Below are positions 34,923 through 44,222 of a stretch of 64,000 nucleotides of DNA, one piece after another; the stretch's first letter is position 1; each line of letters starts with the position of its first letter. The notes beneath the pieces are model-generated. The model was given only the letters and a program-made list of their open reading frames with translations. It was not told the DNA's origin and ran no database searches. Source of the DNA: Chryseobacterium pennae. Lineage in GTDB: Bacteria > Bacteroidota > Bacteroidia > Flavobacteriales > Weeksellaceae. Both the position numbers and the translations under genes were made by a program. Location: contig NZ_QNVT01000022.1 of the NCBI RefSeq assembly GCF_003385515.1, forward strand, positions 36,544 to 100,543, written 5' to 3'.

Positions 34923-35177
34923 TCATATAAATTTTTGATGCCTATTTTGTGAATTACATACCTGTTTTAACCTTTTATTAAAGGTTAATTGTATTTTCTG
35001 AATTTGAATTTGTTGATTGGTAATGGATTGGGTTTATGTGTTCGGATTTTTAAGTTAAATATGAATTTTTGTTGTTTATACTGAATTCATCTTTAGGTTC
35101 TATTGTTAAAATACAATTATCATTGCATTCAAGATCAGTTTATAATCAAGTTATACTTTCGCGCCATAAAAGTTAAT

Positions 35178-36443
35178 ATGAAAAAATTACTATTATCTGC
35201 TTTGATGATGACTGTATTATGGTCATGTAAAGATGATGACAATAATGTAAATAACCAGGATATTAATTATTCTAAACTTCCGCAGGAATTTCCATTTTCT
35301 ACTTTGGCAACAATAAACGGAGTAGCTGTGATTAATGGTGGATTTGGCTCTGGAGCTGCTGCTCACCCTACAAGAAAAGGGGAGTTTTATGTGATTACAG
35401 ACCGTGGTCCGAATACAGATTATCAGAATGGTAAAAAATTTTTAACTCCCAATTTTACTCCCACCATTATGCATTTTAAAATTAATGCTGAAGGGAATGT
35501 AGAAGTAATCAAATATATTAAACTTAAAAATCCATCCGGACAGCCTATTACAGGACTTCCAAACCCAGTAGGAATGGGAAGTACAGGTGAAGTAGCTTAT
35601 GATGCATCAGGAAATGTTCTGGGAACGGATAAATATGGCTTAGACAGTGAAAGTATTGTAGCTGCATCAGATGGTACATTCTGGGTTTCTGATGAATACG
35701 GACCGCACATTGTTCATTATAGTGCTGATGGAGTAGAGCTGGAAAGAATAAGCCCGATTGGGGTAAATACAGGAAGTAGAAAATTACCTGCCGTTTTAGC
35801 TAAAAGAAGAGCCAACAGAGGCATGGAAGGTCTTTGTATAACTCCGGACGGGAAAACATTGGTGGGGACAATACAGTCCATGATGTTGGTGCCTTCAAAA
35901 GCTTTGGCAACGAACACAACCTTAACGAGAATCGTAACTTTCGATATCAGTACTGGAAAAACGAAACAATATCTGTATAAGCAGGATGGTGGAGCTTCGG
36001 ATTCTGTTTGTGACATTACGGCATTAGGGAATAATGAATTCCTAGTGATTGAAAGAGATGGTAATTTCGGGACACAGGGCGGAATTAAAAAGGTATACAG
36101 AATCAACTTAAGTGATGCAACGGATGTTACCGGAACTGACCTTGCAGCTGTAGACGGAATGAAAGTAAACGGAAAAGCGCTGGAACAGTGTACCTGGGAT
36201 GAACTTGCCAACGCAGGAATTAAACCTGTTTCTAAAAAACTAGCGGTAGACCTGGTTGCTAAACTAGGATATGAGCACGATAAATTTGAGGGAATTGTTT
36301 ATTTAGGAAACAATAAACTGGCTGTTTTCAATGATGATGACTTTGGGGTAGTAGATGATGGAAACGGAAATCCTAAAGCAAAAATACTTCCTAAAACAGG
36401 GAAGGTAGACAAAGGAACTATGTTTATAGTCGATATTCAATAA
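35178..36443 (+). CDS. Phytase-like esterase domain lipoprotein
   Basis: I chose ATG 35178, which gives a lipoprotein signal peptide (MKKLLLSALMMTVLWSC). An upstream ATG at 35103 would bury it. The 421-residue protein matches the esterase-like/phytase family: GGFGSGAAAHPTRKGEFYVITDRGPN, FWVSDEYGPHIVHYSADG, RRANRGMEGL and KFEGIVYLGNNKLAVFNDDD. Its Asp-rich turns suit a calcium-dependent beta-propeller that cuts phosphate esters. It should sit on the outer membrane or cell surface. The substrate is not known. Confidence 0.75.
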   Translation: MKKLLLSALMMTVLWSCKDDDNNVNNQDINYSKLPQEFPFSTLATINGVAVINGGFGSGAAAHPTRKGEFYVITDRGPNTDYQNGKKFLTPNFTPTIMHFKINAEGNVEVIKYIKLKNPSGQPITGLPNPVGMGSTGEVAYDASGNVLGTDKYGLDSESIVAASDGTFWVSDEYGPHIVHYSADGVELERISPIGVNTGSRKLPAVLAKRRANRGMEGLCITPDGKTLVGTIQSMMLVPSKALATNTTLTRIVTFDISTGKTKQYLYKQDGGASDSVCDITALGNNEFLVIERDGNFGTQGGIKKVYRINLSDATDVTGTDLAAVDGMKVNGKALEQCTWDELANAGIKPVSKKLAVDLVAKLGYEHDKFEGIVYLGNNKLAVFNDDDFGVVDDGNGNPKAKILPKTGKVDKGTMFIVDIQ

Positions 36444-36460
36444 TTAGATTTTTTTAACGG

Positions 36461-36489
36461 AAAGCGGCGGATTTATTCCGCCGCTTTTT
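36461..36489 (+). terminator. Terminator after the phytase-like gene
   Basis: The 11-bp stem AAAGCGGCGGA (36461-36471) pairs with TCCGCCGCTTT (36477-36487) and is followed by T residues, 18 bp after the stop codon. Confidence 0.88.
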
Positions 36490-36559
36490 ATTATTATTGA
36501 CCTTGATAATTAGTTTAGAAAATGAAAGATATTTGGAAGAAAGGTGGTGTTTGTTCAGC

Positions 36560-37375
36560 CTATTCAATCCAAACTCTGTTATTTTTAAAATCAATTGTAA
36601 AAATATAGCTGCACATGGCCTCAAAATTGAGCACGCCATCATAAATAATATCTCTTGTAAATGACTTTGAGGTAAATGATTTTTTTCCAATAATAAATGG
36701 AGTCTCAGAATTCATTTGATCCTTGTCTTTTGATAGTTTCCAAGTTGCAGCAGTTTCTGTAGATAAAAGTAAAGGCCCGCTGTTTCCGGAATCAAGAAGA
36801 AACCAGTATGACTGATTGGCTTTTGGAATATTTAAAAAAATATTAAGTTCAGTAGCTTCCAGACCATTGGCAAATCTGCTGGAAACTAGATGTTTCCTAT
36901 GTATTGCCTTTTTTGATGAAGAATGACTCTCGATAATAATAGTATTTTTAGCAAGATTGAGCGTAAGAATATGATCAGTAAATGATTTTAAAGAAATAAC
37001 ACCATCTATTTTGGGAAATTCTTTTGGCAGAATAGTCATAATATCTAGAACACCTACTGTTGGATGGTCGATTTTTTGAGAACCAATAGTCATTGAGATA
37101 TGATCTGACTTTTGAACTTTAATAATTTCTCCGCTCATTCTAAAACCTGTAGCACTTCCATATATTTTTTTATTAAAATGCTTTGCGATCTCTGGAGAAA
37201 TAAGAGTCCCACCTCCCCCGGTATCAAAAAGGAAATTATACTTTTCCCCTTCAATAATTACCTCTACAGTTTTCATGTTTTCAATATAAGGTTTTAGCCT
37301 TATAGTGTCTTGTCCAAATCCCCAAATGCTTATTCCTAAAAATAATAAGTTGAAAAAAGCTTTCTTTGTTTTCAT
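36560..37375 (-). CDS. Exported retropepsin-like aspartic protease
   Basis: This 271-residue protein has a signal peptide (about 1-20). It contains two aspartic-protease turns: FLFDTGGGGTLIS (about 50-62) and FLLDSGNSGPLLLS (about 190-203). The D-T/S-G motifs are those of clan AA retroviral-like proteases, here duplicated within one chain. It would act in the periplasm or outside the cell on an unknown substrate. Divergent arms make the fold call firmer than the activity. Confidence 0.78.
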   Translation of the reverse strand: MKTKKAFFNLLFLGISIWGFGQDTIRLKPYIENMKTVEVIIEGEKYNFLFDTGGGGTLISPEIAKHFNKKIYGSATGFRMSGEIIKVQKSDHISMTIGSQKIDHPTVGVLDIMTILPKEFPKIDGVISLKSFTDHILTLNLAKNTIIIESHSSSKKAIHRKHLVSSRFANGLEATELNIFLNIPKANQSYWFLLDSGNSGPLLLSTETAATWKLSKDKDQMNSETPFIIGKKSFTSKSFTRDIIYDGVLNFEAMCSYIFTIDFKNNRVWIE

Positions 37376-37494
37376 AATTCTTTTGTTTGTTATGTGAGAC
37401 AGAATAGTCTCTGTTTTATAGCAGACAAATTTGAATTATTATCTTCCGAAAAGCGACCGATTTTAAAAAGTCGAACCAAATAAAAAGGGGTTGA

Positions 37495-38652
37495 TCAATT
37501 TGCTTTATAAAAGGTATTTCTGTACTCTGTAGGGGTTAAAGTAGTATATTTTTTAAATGCAGTATTAAATGATGATTTTGAATTAAAGCCAACCTGGTAT
37601 AAGATTTCTAAAACAGTGCAATCTTTTTTAGAGTGATTTTTTAATAATTCCATTGCATTTTCGATGCGGTATGTATTCACAAAATCAAAAAAATGCTGGT
37701 TCATATTTGAGTTAATTAAAACGGACAATTCCCGGGTGGGCATATTCATTTGCGCTGCAAGGTTTTGAACTGTAAGAGCTGGATCTAAATATGGCTTTTC
37801 TTCTACCATATATCTGTTCAGTAATTCGATTTGGAAGTTGATCCTGTTATCGTTGATCTTTTGTTGGTCTTCTGATTTGATCTTCGGAGGTATTTCACCT
37901 TTTAAGTCGTTTATGATCTGTAACTGAGTATCAACTCCTCTAAAAAATTCAGGATATTTTAATGCTTTTAAAACAAACCAGCTGGTGACAATTAATGCAA
38001 TGATATCCAGAAATCCATTAATGAAAATCAGAAGTTGATGATCATCGGTATATCTCAATATATTTTTAAAGGTTGCAAAATAATGAACAGCTGTAAAAAG
38101 TAAGGTTATTTGAAACAACCATTTAAATACTAAATTGGCAGAATAAGATTGATTTTGGAGATAGAGATTTCGGGTTCTTCTCAAAATCATGAAAATGAAA
38201 ATAGTATAAACTAAATACTGGATTTCTATCAAATATTGGAAAATAATCATTTCAAAGGTTTGATGATGATGTTTGAAGAAATACTTTTTTTCAATATCAT
38301 CAGCTCCATAAATTCCTGAAGCCAACAAAAGGTTGATAACAATAAAAGGAATTGTATGTAACAGAAATTTACTTTTTAATTGAAAATCATTATAGCAAAG
38401 TGATAAAACATACAAGTAGAATAGGGGAATGTTCAATAATATGACAGTCCACCTGAAAATCTCTAAATTTGGATAAATGCTAATGATAGGTTCAACAATG
38501 AAAACTCCGGCAACATCAATAGCGGTCAGAAAAAGATATCCTGCAAAAAGTTGATTGGAAAGCTTTTTAGTAGATTTTATGGTCAATAAAAAGAAAATAA
38601 GAAGGAATAATATAAAAACAGATATGATAGCGATCGTTTTTAAAAAATCCAT
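37495..38652 (-). CDS. AraC-family regulator with N-terminal membrane domain
   Basis: The 385-residue protein starts with about seven membrane helices (residues 1-215), which probably sense a signal at the inner membrane. The C-terminal AraC DNA-binding domain (about 280-380) shows LAAQMNMPTRELSVLINSN (first HTH) and VLEILYQVGFNSKSSFNTAF with YTTLTPTEYR (second HTH). No target genes can be assigned. The neighbouring protease gene on the same strand is one candidate. Confidence 0.85.
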   Translation of the reverse strand: MDFLKTIAIISVFILFLLIFFLLTIKSTKKLSNQLFAGYLFLTAIDVAGVFIVEPIISIYPNLEIFRWTVILLNIPLFYLYVLSLCYNDFQLKSKFLLHTIPFIVINLLLASGIYGADDIEKKYFFKHHHQTFEMIIFQYLIEIQYLVYTIFIFMILRRTRNLYLQNQSYSANLVFKWLFQITLLFTAVHYFATFKNILRYTDDHQLLIFINGFLDIIALIVTSWFVLKALKYPEFFRGVDTQLQIINDLKGEIPPKIKSEDQQKINDNRINFQIELLNRYMVEEKPYLDPALTVQNLAAQMNMPTRELSVLINSNMNQHFFDFVNTYRIENAMELLKNHSKKDCTVLEILYQVGFNSKSSFNTAFKKYTTLTPTEYRNTFYKAN

Positions 38653-38780
38653 TTAAGTAGTTTTAAGTGATGTATAAAAAAATAAAAATCTTCAGAATTT
38701 CTTCACTTCCTATCCTTGGCCCCAACTAATTTTTTCTAAAAATCAAAACAAATGTAAATATAGGTTTTTATAATAAAAAA

Positions 38781-38877
38781 GCGGTCTCAAAAAAATAATG
38801 TTTCTCGTAGTCATCCGGCTGATAGCTTTTGCCATTTAGTAGATTCCTGGAGTACTATGTTATCTTTTAGAGACCGC
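38781..38877 (-). terminator. Long-loop terminator-like element after tpiA
   Basis: GCGGTCTC (38781-38788) and GAGACCGC (38870-38877) form a perfect 8-bp stem, flanked by A- and T-rich arms, around an 81-nt loop. It lies 20 bp past the tpiA stop and would end minus-strand transcription. The large loop is unusual and may hold extra structure. Confidence 0.5.
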
Positions 38878-38897
38878 CTTTTTTTATGTTACATCTT

Positions 38898-39656
38898 TTA
38901 ATTGAAACCCTCAATAATTTTAGAGAAATCCTCTAATTTCAAAGCAGCACCTCCAATCAGACCTCCATCAATATCAGGCTGAGAGAAGATTTCTTTAGCA
39001 TTATCCGGTTTCACAGAACCTCCGTAAAGGATAGAAACCTCATCTGCTACTTCCTGTCCGTATTTAGCAGCAATCGTATTTCTGATGTGTGCGTGGATTT
39101 CCTGAGCCTGTTCCGGGCTTGCTGTTTCCCCTGTTCCGATCGCCCAAACCGGTTCGTAAGCGATAACTACCTTTTTGATCTCTTCTGCTGAAAGGGTAAA
39201 AAGAGCTACTTCAGTTTGATTTTTAACCACTTCAAGGTGTTGACCCGCTTTTCTTTGCTCAAGTGTTTCCCCGTTACAATAGATTGGGGTAAGACCTTTA
39301 TCTAAAGCTAATTTTACTTTTCTGTTGCAGTGAGAATCTGTTTCTCCGTGGTATTGTCTTCTTTCAGAGTGTCCGATCAATGAACCTGTAGCATCGATAG
39401 ATTCCAGCATATCAGCAGAGATTTCTCCTGTATAAGCACCACTTTCGTGCTCGCTCATGTCCTGAGAGAATACTCCAATTTCATCCTTTTCAAAGATATC
39501 TTTAGCCATCATTAAGTATAAAGATGGAGGAGCGATCCAAACCTCACAGTTCGTAGCATTATTGTTTTTATAGCTTAGCAATTGAATCATTAATTGTTGT
39601 GCATCAATTACATTTTTGTTCATTTTCCAGTTGCCTGCAACTATTTTTCTTCTCAT
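38898..39656 (-). CDS. tpiA: Triosephosphate isomerase
   Basis: This glycolytic enzyme interconverts dihydroxyacetone phosphate and glyceraldehyde 3-phosphate. The 252-residue TIM barrel has the N-terminal GNWKMN (catalytic Lys11), GHSERR (His96), AYEPVWAIGTG (Glu168) and the phosphate loop GGSVKPDN. The ATG overlaps the stop codon of the TOPRIM-like gene as ATGA, so it is translationally coupled to a defence-type operon. No convincing own promoter was seen in the end of that gene. Confidence 0.95.
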   Translation of the reverse strand: MRRKIVAGNWKMNKNVIDAQQLMIQLLSYKNNNATNCEVWIAPPSLYLMMAKDIFEKDEIGVFSQDMSEHESGAYTGEISADMLESIDATGSLIGHSERRQYHGETDSHCNRKVKLALDKGLTPIYCNGETLEQRKAGQHLEVVKNQTEVALFTLSAEEIKKVVIAYEPVWAIGTGETASPEQAQEIHAHIRNTIAAKYGQEVADEVSILYGGSVKPDNAKEIFSQPDIDGGLIGGAALKLEDFSKIIEGFN

Positions 39657-40345
39657 AAGTTAATATTTAAAACTTCATTATAATTTATTAAATTTATTTT
39701 TTTTAGAATCTCAAAAGTCTTTTTATAAAAGACTTTATAAGATTCTAATTTTAATAATTGTTGTATATCTAATTTCTGACCAATAATTTGATATAAGTCT
39801 CCAATTTTTAAATCATTTCTTCTTTTTTTTGGTAATTCTGAGTTTATAATATTTAAAGCATCTACAATCTTTTTCTTAGGATCTTTAAATGTTTCAGGGT
39901 TCCCAGAAAGGTTTAATTGTGATTTAGATTTATCCGTTTTTATTTCATCTTTGAAGAGAACGAAGTCAGCAAGCATCCATGCTTCAGTCATGTGAACAGG
40001 TATAACTTCAACAAAATTAAATGCCTTAAGTTTTTCATCTGTATCTAGTTTGTTTCTTAATGGCATGAATTTAAATTCAAGAGTATTGTTTGGCGAGATA
40101 TCATCTGCATCTGCATGAATAAATAGGATTTCAGAAGAGTTTTCTATAAAACAATTTTTGAAAACATGAATCATCTGATCTACAAAATTGTGACCTTCTT
40201 TTTGATAAGATTTTAATACAATTTCAGTATCTTTATTTCCATATAGAAACAAGATGTCAGAAATTGTTCTTTCAAATATTTTAGATAGAAATCTAATATC
40301 GGTTGATCCCTCAGTGGTGTAAGCTAAAAATAATTGATAACTCAT
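39653..40345 (-). CDS. TOPRIM-like protein (DUF4276/RloB type), partner of the AAA ATPase
   Basis: This is a 230-residue protein with the acidic signature of small TOPRIM-like nucleases: YTTEGSTDIRFL (Glu, residues 9-20) and LFIHADADDIS (D-x-D, about residues 75-85). The HMTEAWMLAD motif near 117 recurs in RloB/DUF4276 proteins. Its gene overlaps the ATPase stop by 4 bp (ATGA) and tpiA by 4 bp. In RloAB, PARIS and OLD-like systems the TOPRIM partner is the likely nuclease. Here that role is inferred from motifs and pairing only. Confidence 0.7.
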   Translation of the reverse strand: MSYQLFLAYTTEGSTDIRFLSKIFERTISDILFLYGNKDTEIVLKSYQKEGHNFVDQMIHVFKNCFIENSSEILFIHADADDISPNNTLEFKFMPLRNKLDTDEKLKAFNFVEVIPVHMTEAWMLADFVLFKDEIKTDKSKSQLNLSGNPETFKDPKKKIVDALNIINSELPKKRRNDLKIGDLYQIIGQKLDIQQLLKLESYKVFYKKTFEILKKINLINYNEVLNINL

Positions 40346-41718
40346 TCTGTAATATCAAATTTTCCTTTATTTAAATACTCTTGTACATCTGCTAGTGTAA
40401 TTCTATCCCTAAATAACTTTAATTGTTGAGACTTTTCGGCTAAAAGAATTTTTGTAGCTTCTATTTTATACTTTTTATTATCAACATTAATTATCATCAT
40501 TCTCATTTCACTGAACCACAGGATTTTTAAATTATCATTTTTAAAATTTGTCATTAAATTACCTACTAAAACAGGAGAATGTGTATTAACTATAACTTGT
40601 CTTAAAGGAGCATTTTTATCTGAAAAATTAGATGATAAGTTAACTAACAAGTCTAACATTGTTGACACTCGAGAAGGGTTTACTCCATTTTCAGGCTCTT
40701 CAAAGCATAGAAGACCAGAGAATTTTTCATCAAATTCTAGTATGCATAGTGTAAGAATTCTAAGTGTTCCTTCTGATAATACTCTAGATGTGTATTCTTT
40801 TTTGTCTGTATCTATTAGTTTTATTATATACTGTCGATTTTCTTTGTCATCAAAGGCTTTTACCTCTATGAAATTTGGTAAAAACTGATTAAGTTTTCTA
40901 GAAATTTCACCTAGAGCAAATGGATTATTTTGTGAAATTCTATATAGTGAAGCTGCTAAATTTTTCCCTGTTTGGGATATTTCATCCTCTCCATTATTTT
41001 TATTAGTTGGTTCTCTTAGGTCATCAGGATTTAGTTGTAAAAATTTCCAAGATTTCATTTCCTCTTTTGCTGCTAAAACATGAGGGAAATCAATACTATC
41101 AAAGCTACTTAATACTGTTCTATTTGCACTATTTAAAGGAAATCTTCTTTTATTGCCACCTTTCAAATCTTGTGGAACAATTACCGTATTTATCCCATCT
41201 TTTAATTCTGTATCAATATAAGGGACACCTCTTTTTCCAGTTGGTACTTTAGGCCTCCAGACTTCTCTTAAATTTTTAGGAATATTATCAATCCATTTAT
41301 CATCTTGATGTTTCAGATTAACTAATCTTTCGTATACTAGTTCAATATCTTCTAATCCAGAATTATTGGTATATCTTCTTATTTTTAATTGATATTGTAA
41401 TCTTGTGTACTTTAAATCTGCTTCATTTCCCCATGCATCTCTTACTGTTTTATTTACTAGCATTTCTACTTCAAATTCAATTAAATTTGAATGATGTAAT
41501 TGATCGTACTTTGTAAATAATTCTATGAACTCTCCTCTTTGTTCACTTAATGACCTTTTTATATTGTCACTATCTGCAAGCTTAGATAATAAAGATAAAG
41601 CATCAAATAGATTACTTTTACCAGAAGCATTTGTTCCTGCTATTACTGTAAAAGGTGTAAATGACATTTCAAAATTATGAAAAGATTTAAACCCATTAAT
41701 TTTAATATTAGTAATCAT
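40342..41718 (-). CDS. AAA (ABC-type) ATPase of a putative anti-phage pair
   Basis: This 458-residue ATPase has Walker A GTNASGKSN (about residues 28-36), an ABC-like signature LSEGTLRILTL, Walker B plus D-loop LLCFEEPENGVNPSR, and an H-loop VNTHSP. This is the AAA_21 layout of RloA, AriA and OLD proteins. There is no C-terminal TOPRIM domain, since that function is in the next gene. The pair is lower in GC than the surrounding metabolic genes, and it interrupts the expected DoxX-tpiA neighbourhood. Acquisition by transfer is likely. Confidence 0.75.
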   Translation of the reverse strand: MITNIKINGFKSFHNFEMSFTPFTVIAGTNASGKSNLFDALSLLSKLADSDNIKRSLSEQRGEFIELFTKYDQLHHSNLIEFEVEMLVNKTVRDAWGNEADLKYTRLQYQLKIRRYTNNSGLEDIELVYERLVNLKHQDDKWIDNIPKNLREVWRPKVPTGKRGVPYIDTELKDGINTVIVPQDLKGGNKRRFPLNSANRTVLSSFDSIDFPHVLAAKEEMKSWKFLQLNPDDLREPTNKNNGEDEISQTGKNLAASLYRISQNNPFALGEISRKLNQFLPNFIEVKAFDDKENRQYIIKLIDTDKKEYTSRVLSEGTLRILTLCILEFDEKFSGLLCFEEPENGVNPSRVSTMLDLLVNLSSNFSDKNAPLRQVIVNTHSPVLVGNLMTNFKNDNLKILWFSEMRMMIINVDNKKYKIEATKILLAEKSQQLKLFRDRITLADVQEYLNKGKFDITE

Positions 41719-41858
41719 TTATTTATAATTATTTGTTTAAAAAGTTTAGAAACAAATTTAAACTTTTTTAGGTGTCACTTATTAATTTTATCTAATTTAA
41801 AGTTGTAAGTATACACCAACGAAAGATCTTTGATGAAATTTTTTATTTTGAGGAAGAA

Positions 41859-42206
41859 TTACAATCCCCATAAGTTTTTCAGCAAAACGTAGAAGGTGTG
41901 TTCTTCTTCAGTGACCTTGTTGTCTGCTTTAATCAGAGACTTGGCAAACTGAGCAAATTTTACACGTTCATCTTTTGTAGAATCATCCAGGAAACATCTT
42001 CCATGAAATTCAAAGTGATCTTTCCATTCTTCAGGCTGTAAAAGAGCCAATGTTTCAAGCTCATTGTCAAGGTTCATTCTGAATGGGAATTCATCAGCCA
42101 GATATTGCTGTACCAACATTCCTTCTTCAGGAGCAAACTCTCCGTCTACAGAAGAAAGGATCATTAATAAGTGGTAACCGGCGATAGATTTATTTGATTT
42201 TTGCAT
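41859..42206 (-). CDS. TerB-like protein
   Basis: This 115-residue, mostly helical, acidic protein resembles TerB family members. The motif MILSSVDGEFAPEEG near the N-terminus and FAKSLIKADNKVTEEE near the C-terminus match the two halves of the TerB fold (acidic helix starts after D-x-x-x-x-x-E). It is cytoplasmic and stands alone with short gaps. The name is structural. No tellurite-resistance genes surround it. Confidence 0.65.
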   Translation of the reverse strand: MQKSNKSIAGYHLLMILSSVDGEFAPEEGMLVQQYLADEFPFRMNLDNELETLALLQPEEWKDHFEFHGRCFLDDSTKDERVKFAQFAKSLIKADNKVTEEEHTFYVLLKNLWGL

Positions 42207-42318
42207 AAGTTTTAAAATTAAGTTTAGTGTTTAAAGGTATAGTCTGGTCTTTATAAGTTTTAGTCTTTATCTTTTGAAATTGACCATTCACTTGTGAAGC
42301 AAAACTGACTATTCCCAT

Positions 42319-43428
42319 TTATTTTACATAGTCCTTTGCAGGCTGTTTATCAATAATTTTTCCATTTTGAAGAACCAGTACAAACGGGTTGCTCCTTGCA
42401 ATGGTTTTAATAGCAGTGCCGTCCATCATGGCATTTTTAATCGTTTTAAAAGTATTCTGATCCGTTGAAACACCATAGATAAGTGTCCCTTTCTGAGCAT
42501 TTACTTTAGCTTCTACCTTTTGAAGAAGATCTGCAGAAACCTCTTTCGGATGGTAAGAAAATACAAGAATAGCTTTTGGAGCTTTAATGATCTCGTCAGT
42601 AAGTTCCATTCCTGTAGGATCTTCAATCTTGAATTTTACAATCTCAGATTTATAACCTTCTTTTACAAGTACAGATTCATTTTTTCCTTCTTCAATTTTC
42701 CATGGAGAACCTTCTGCCCAGTATTTTGTTTCCTTGATGTACTCATCCTGATTCACCTTTAAAACTTCATTTGTTTTCTGATTTTTAAGAGAATAAAAAG
42801 TTTTGTATTCGGATGGATTTTTATTGATCTTTTCTTTTTCCCCTTTGATATCTGTCCCGATTTTATAATCACGGAAATCGATCATCGGTTCATGCATAAT
42901 TCCCTGAGCCATAATGTAGATCATTACCAGAGAAAATGCCGCGAAAATATAATATTTGAACTTTCCTGTAGATTCTTTTTTGTTGCTTCCGTACTCATCC
43001 GTTTTACGGAAATCTTTTTTGTAAAGGGCAAACAGAATGATAAGCCCTATAAGAAGAGCCACATCTTTAAAGAAACTCTGCCAAGGCGTAAATTTAATAG
43101 CATCTCCGAAACATCCACAATCTGTAACCACATTGAAATAAGCGGAATAGAAGGTAAGGAAGCCAAAGAACACACAAAGAGCAATTAAAGCTGATAAGGT
43201 AAATTTAAGCTTCATTTTCAGCAGCAGCATAAATCCGAGGAAAAGCTCCAGTACAACAACGATAATTGAAAACAGCAGGGCAAATTTTTCAAAAAACGGC
43301 ATATTGAAGACTGCAGGTGAAAAATATTCCTCCATTTTGAAAGAGAATCCTACCAGATCCACAGCTTTTACAAAGCCGGAAAGGATAAAAATGACAGCGA
43401 TAATAAAGCGTAATAAACCTTTGATCAT
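42319..43428 (-). CDS. DoxX-family membrane protein, BT_3928 type
   Basis: The 369-residue protein has four to five membrane helices in residues 1-185 with the DoxX/MauE pattern (LRFIIAVIFILSGFVKAVD, DCGCFGDAIKFTPWQSFFKD). A periplasmic domain of about 180 residues follows. Its IDKQPAKDYVK end and ILVFSYHPKEVSADLLQKVEAKV segment recall a thioredoxin-like fold without a CxxC. It lies 1 bp after the DUF1599 gene. A role in electron transfer or thiol chemistry is inferred. Confidence 0.78.
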   Translation of the reverse strand: MIKGLLRFIIAVIFILSGFVKAVDLVGFSFKMEEYFSPAVFNMPFFEKFALLFSIIVVVLELFLGFMLLLKMKLKFTLSALIALCVFFGFLTFYSAYFNVVTDCGCFGDAIKFTPWQSFFKDVALLIGLIILFALYKKDFRKTDEYGSNKKESTGKFKYYIFAAFSLVMIYIMAQGIMHEPMIDFRDYKIGTDIKGEKEKINKNPSEYKTFYSLKNQKTNEVLKVNQDEYIKETKYWAEGSPWKIEEGKNESVLVKEGYKSEIVKFKIEDPTGMELTDEIIKAPKAILVFSYHPKEVSADLLQKVEAKVNAQKGTLIYGVSTDQNTFKTIKNAMMDGTAIKTIARSNPFVLVLQNGKIIDKQPAKDYVK

Positions 43429-43429
43429 G

Positions 43430-43996
43430 TTAAATAGTTTTGGGTTCGAATTGGTTTTTTTGTTCTGAGAATTTAATCAGGCAGAAAACAGCATAATTCA
43501 GCATATCGAAATAGTTGGCATCAAGGCCCTCAGATACGATGGTTTTTCCCTGATTGTCTTCAATCTGTTTAGTTCTTAATACTTTCTGATAAATCAAATC
43601 TGTAATAGAAGAGATTCTCATATCTCTCCATGCTTCCCCGTAATCGTGGTTTTTTCTTTCCATTAAAGCCTGAGCTTCCTGGGAATATTTGTCATACAGA
43701 CTTAAAATTTCTTCCTTATTTTCATTAAAATCATTGGAAAGTCCTTTTTCAAGCTGAATAAGCCCAATGATAGAGTAATTGACAATCGCGATAAATTCAT
43801 CTTCCTCACTTTCATCCACCATTTTTACATCAGTCATTTGCAGCGTACGGATTCTGTTGACTTTAATATAAATCTGATCCGTAATGGAACTCGGTCTTAA
43901 AACCCTCCACGCCGGTCCGTAATCCTGTAACTTTTTACTGAAAAGATCACGACACTGACTGATAATTTTCTCGAACTGTACTGATGTTTTTGACAT
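43430..43996 (-). CDS. DUF1599 protein, two repeats
   Basis: This 188-residue cytoplasmic protein has two similar halves: QDYGPAWRVLRPSSITDQIY (about 22-41) and HDYGEAWRDMRISSITDLIY (about 112-131), each followed by a helix of about 40 residues. This is the duplicated DUF1599 module seen in Bacteroidota next to folP, tpiA and DoxX genes. Its biochemical function is not established to my knowledge. Conserved neighbours suggest a housekeeping role. Confidence 0.8.
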   Translation of the reverse strand: MSKTSVQFEKIISQCRDLFSKKLQDYGPAWRVLRPSSITDQIYIKVNRIRTLQMTDVKMVDESEEDEFIAIVNYSIIGLIQLEKGLSNDFNENKEEILSLYDKYSQEAQALMERKNHDYGEAWRDMRISSITDLIYQKVLRTKQIEDNQGKTIVSEGLDANYFDMLNYAVFCLIKFSEQKNQFEPKTI

Positions 43997-44185
43997 AAAA
44001 TTTCTTAATCTTCCAAATATACGAATTCGGTTTTGTTTATGAAACGGGTCTGAGGGGAATCATGTTTGAGAGTTGTAGGGTTTTAGGGTAGGAGTGTAAG
44101 AGAGTGTGAAAGTATCGAGTGAAAAATAAGTAATTGAGATGATCTGATTTCTGGCTATTAGCCTCCTATTTCAAGTGCAAATTAC

Positions 44186-44193
44186 TAATTTTG
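44186..44193 (+). promoter_or_regulatory. Predicted -7 promoter element of folP
   Basis: TAATTTTG matches TAnnTTTG and would start transcription near 44198, just before ATG 44223. It lies after the possible GTG start at 44175, which makes that start impossible on this transcript. Confidence 0.55.
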
Positions 44194-44222
44194 CAGTACA
44201 TAAAATCATTTATAGACTTCTT

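Noticed and set aside
35717..36211. Long open frame on the minus strand inside the phytase-like gene.
   Set aside because: It lies fully antisense to a gene with clear family motifs and a signal peptide, and its product has no recognisable motif.
39653..41718. The ATPase/TOPRIM pair as a definite PARIS system.
   Set aside because: The TOPRIM-like partner resembles DUF4276/RloB more than the DUF4435 partner of PARIS, so only a broader relation is claimed.
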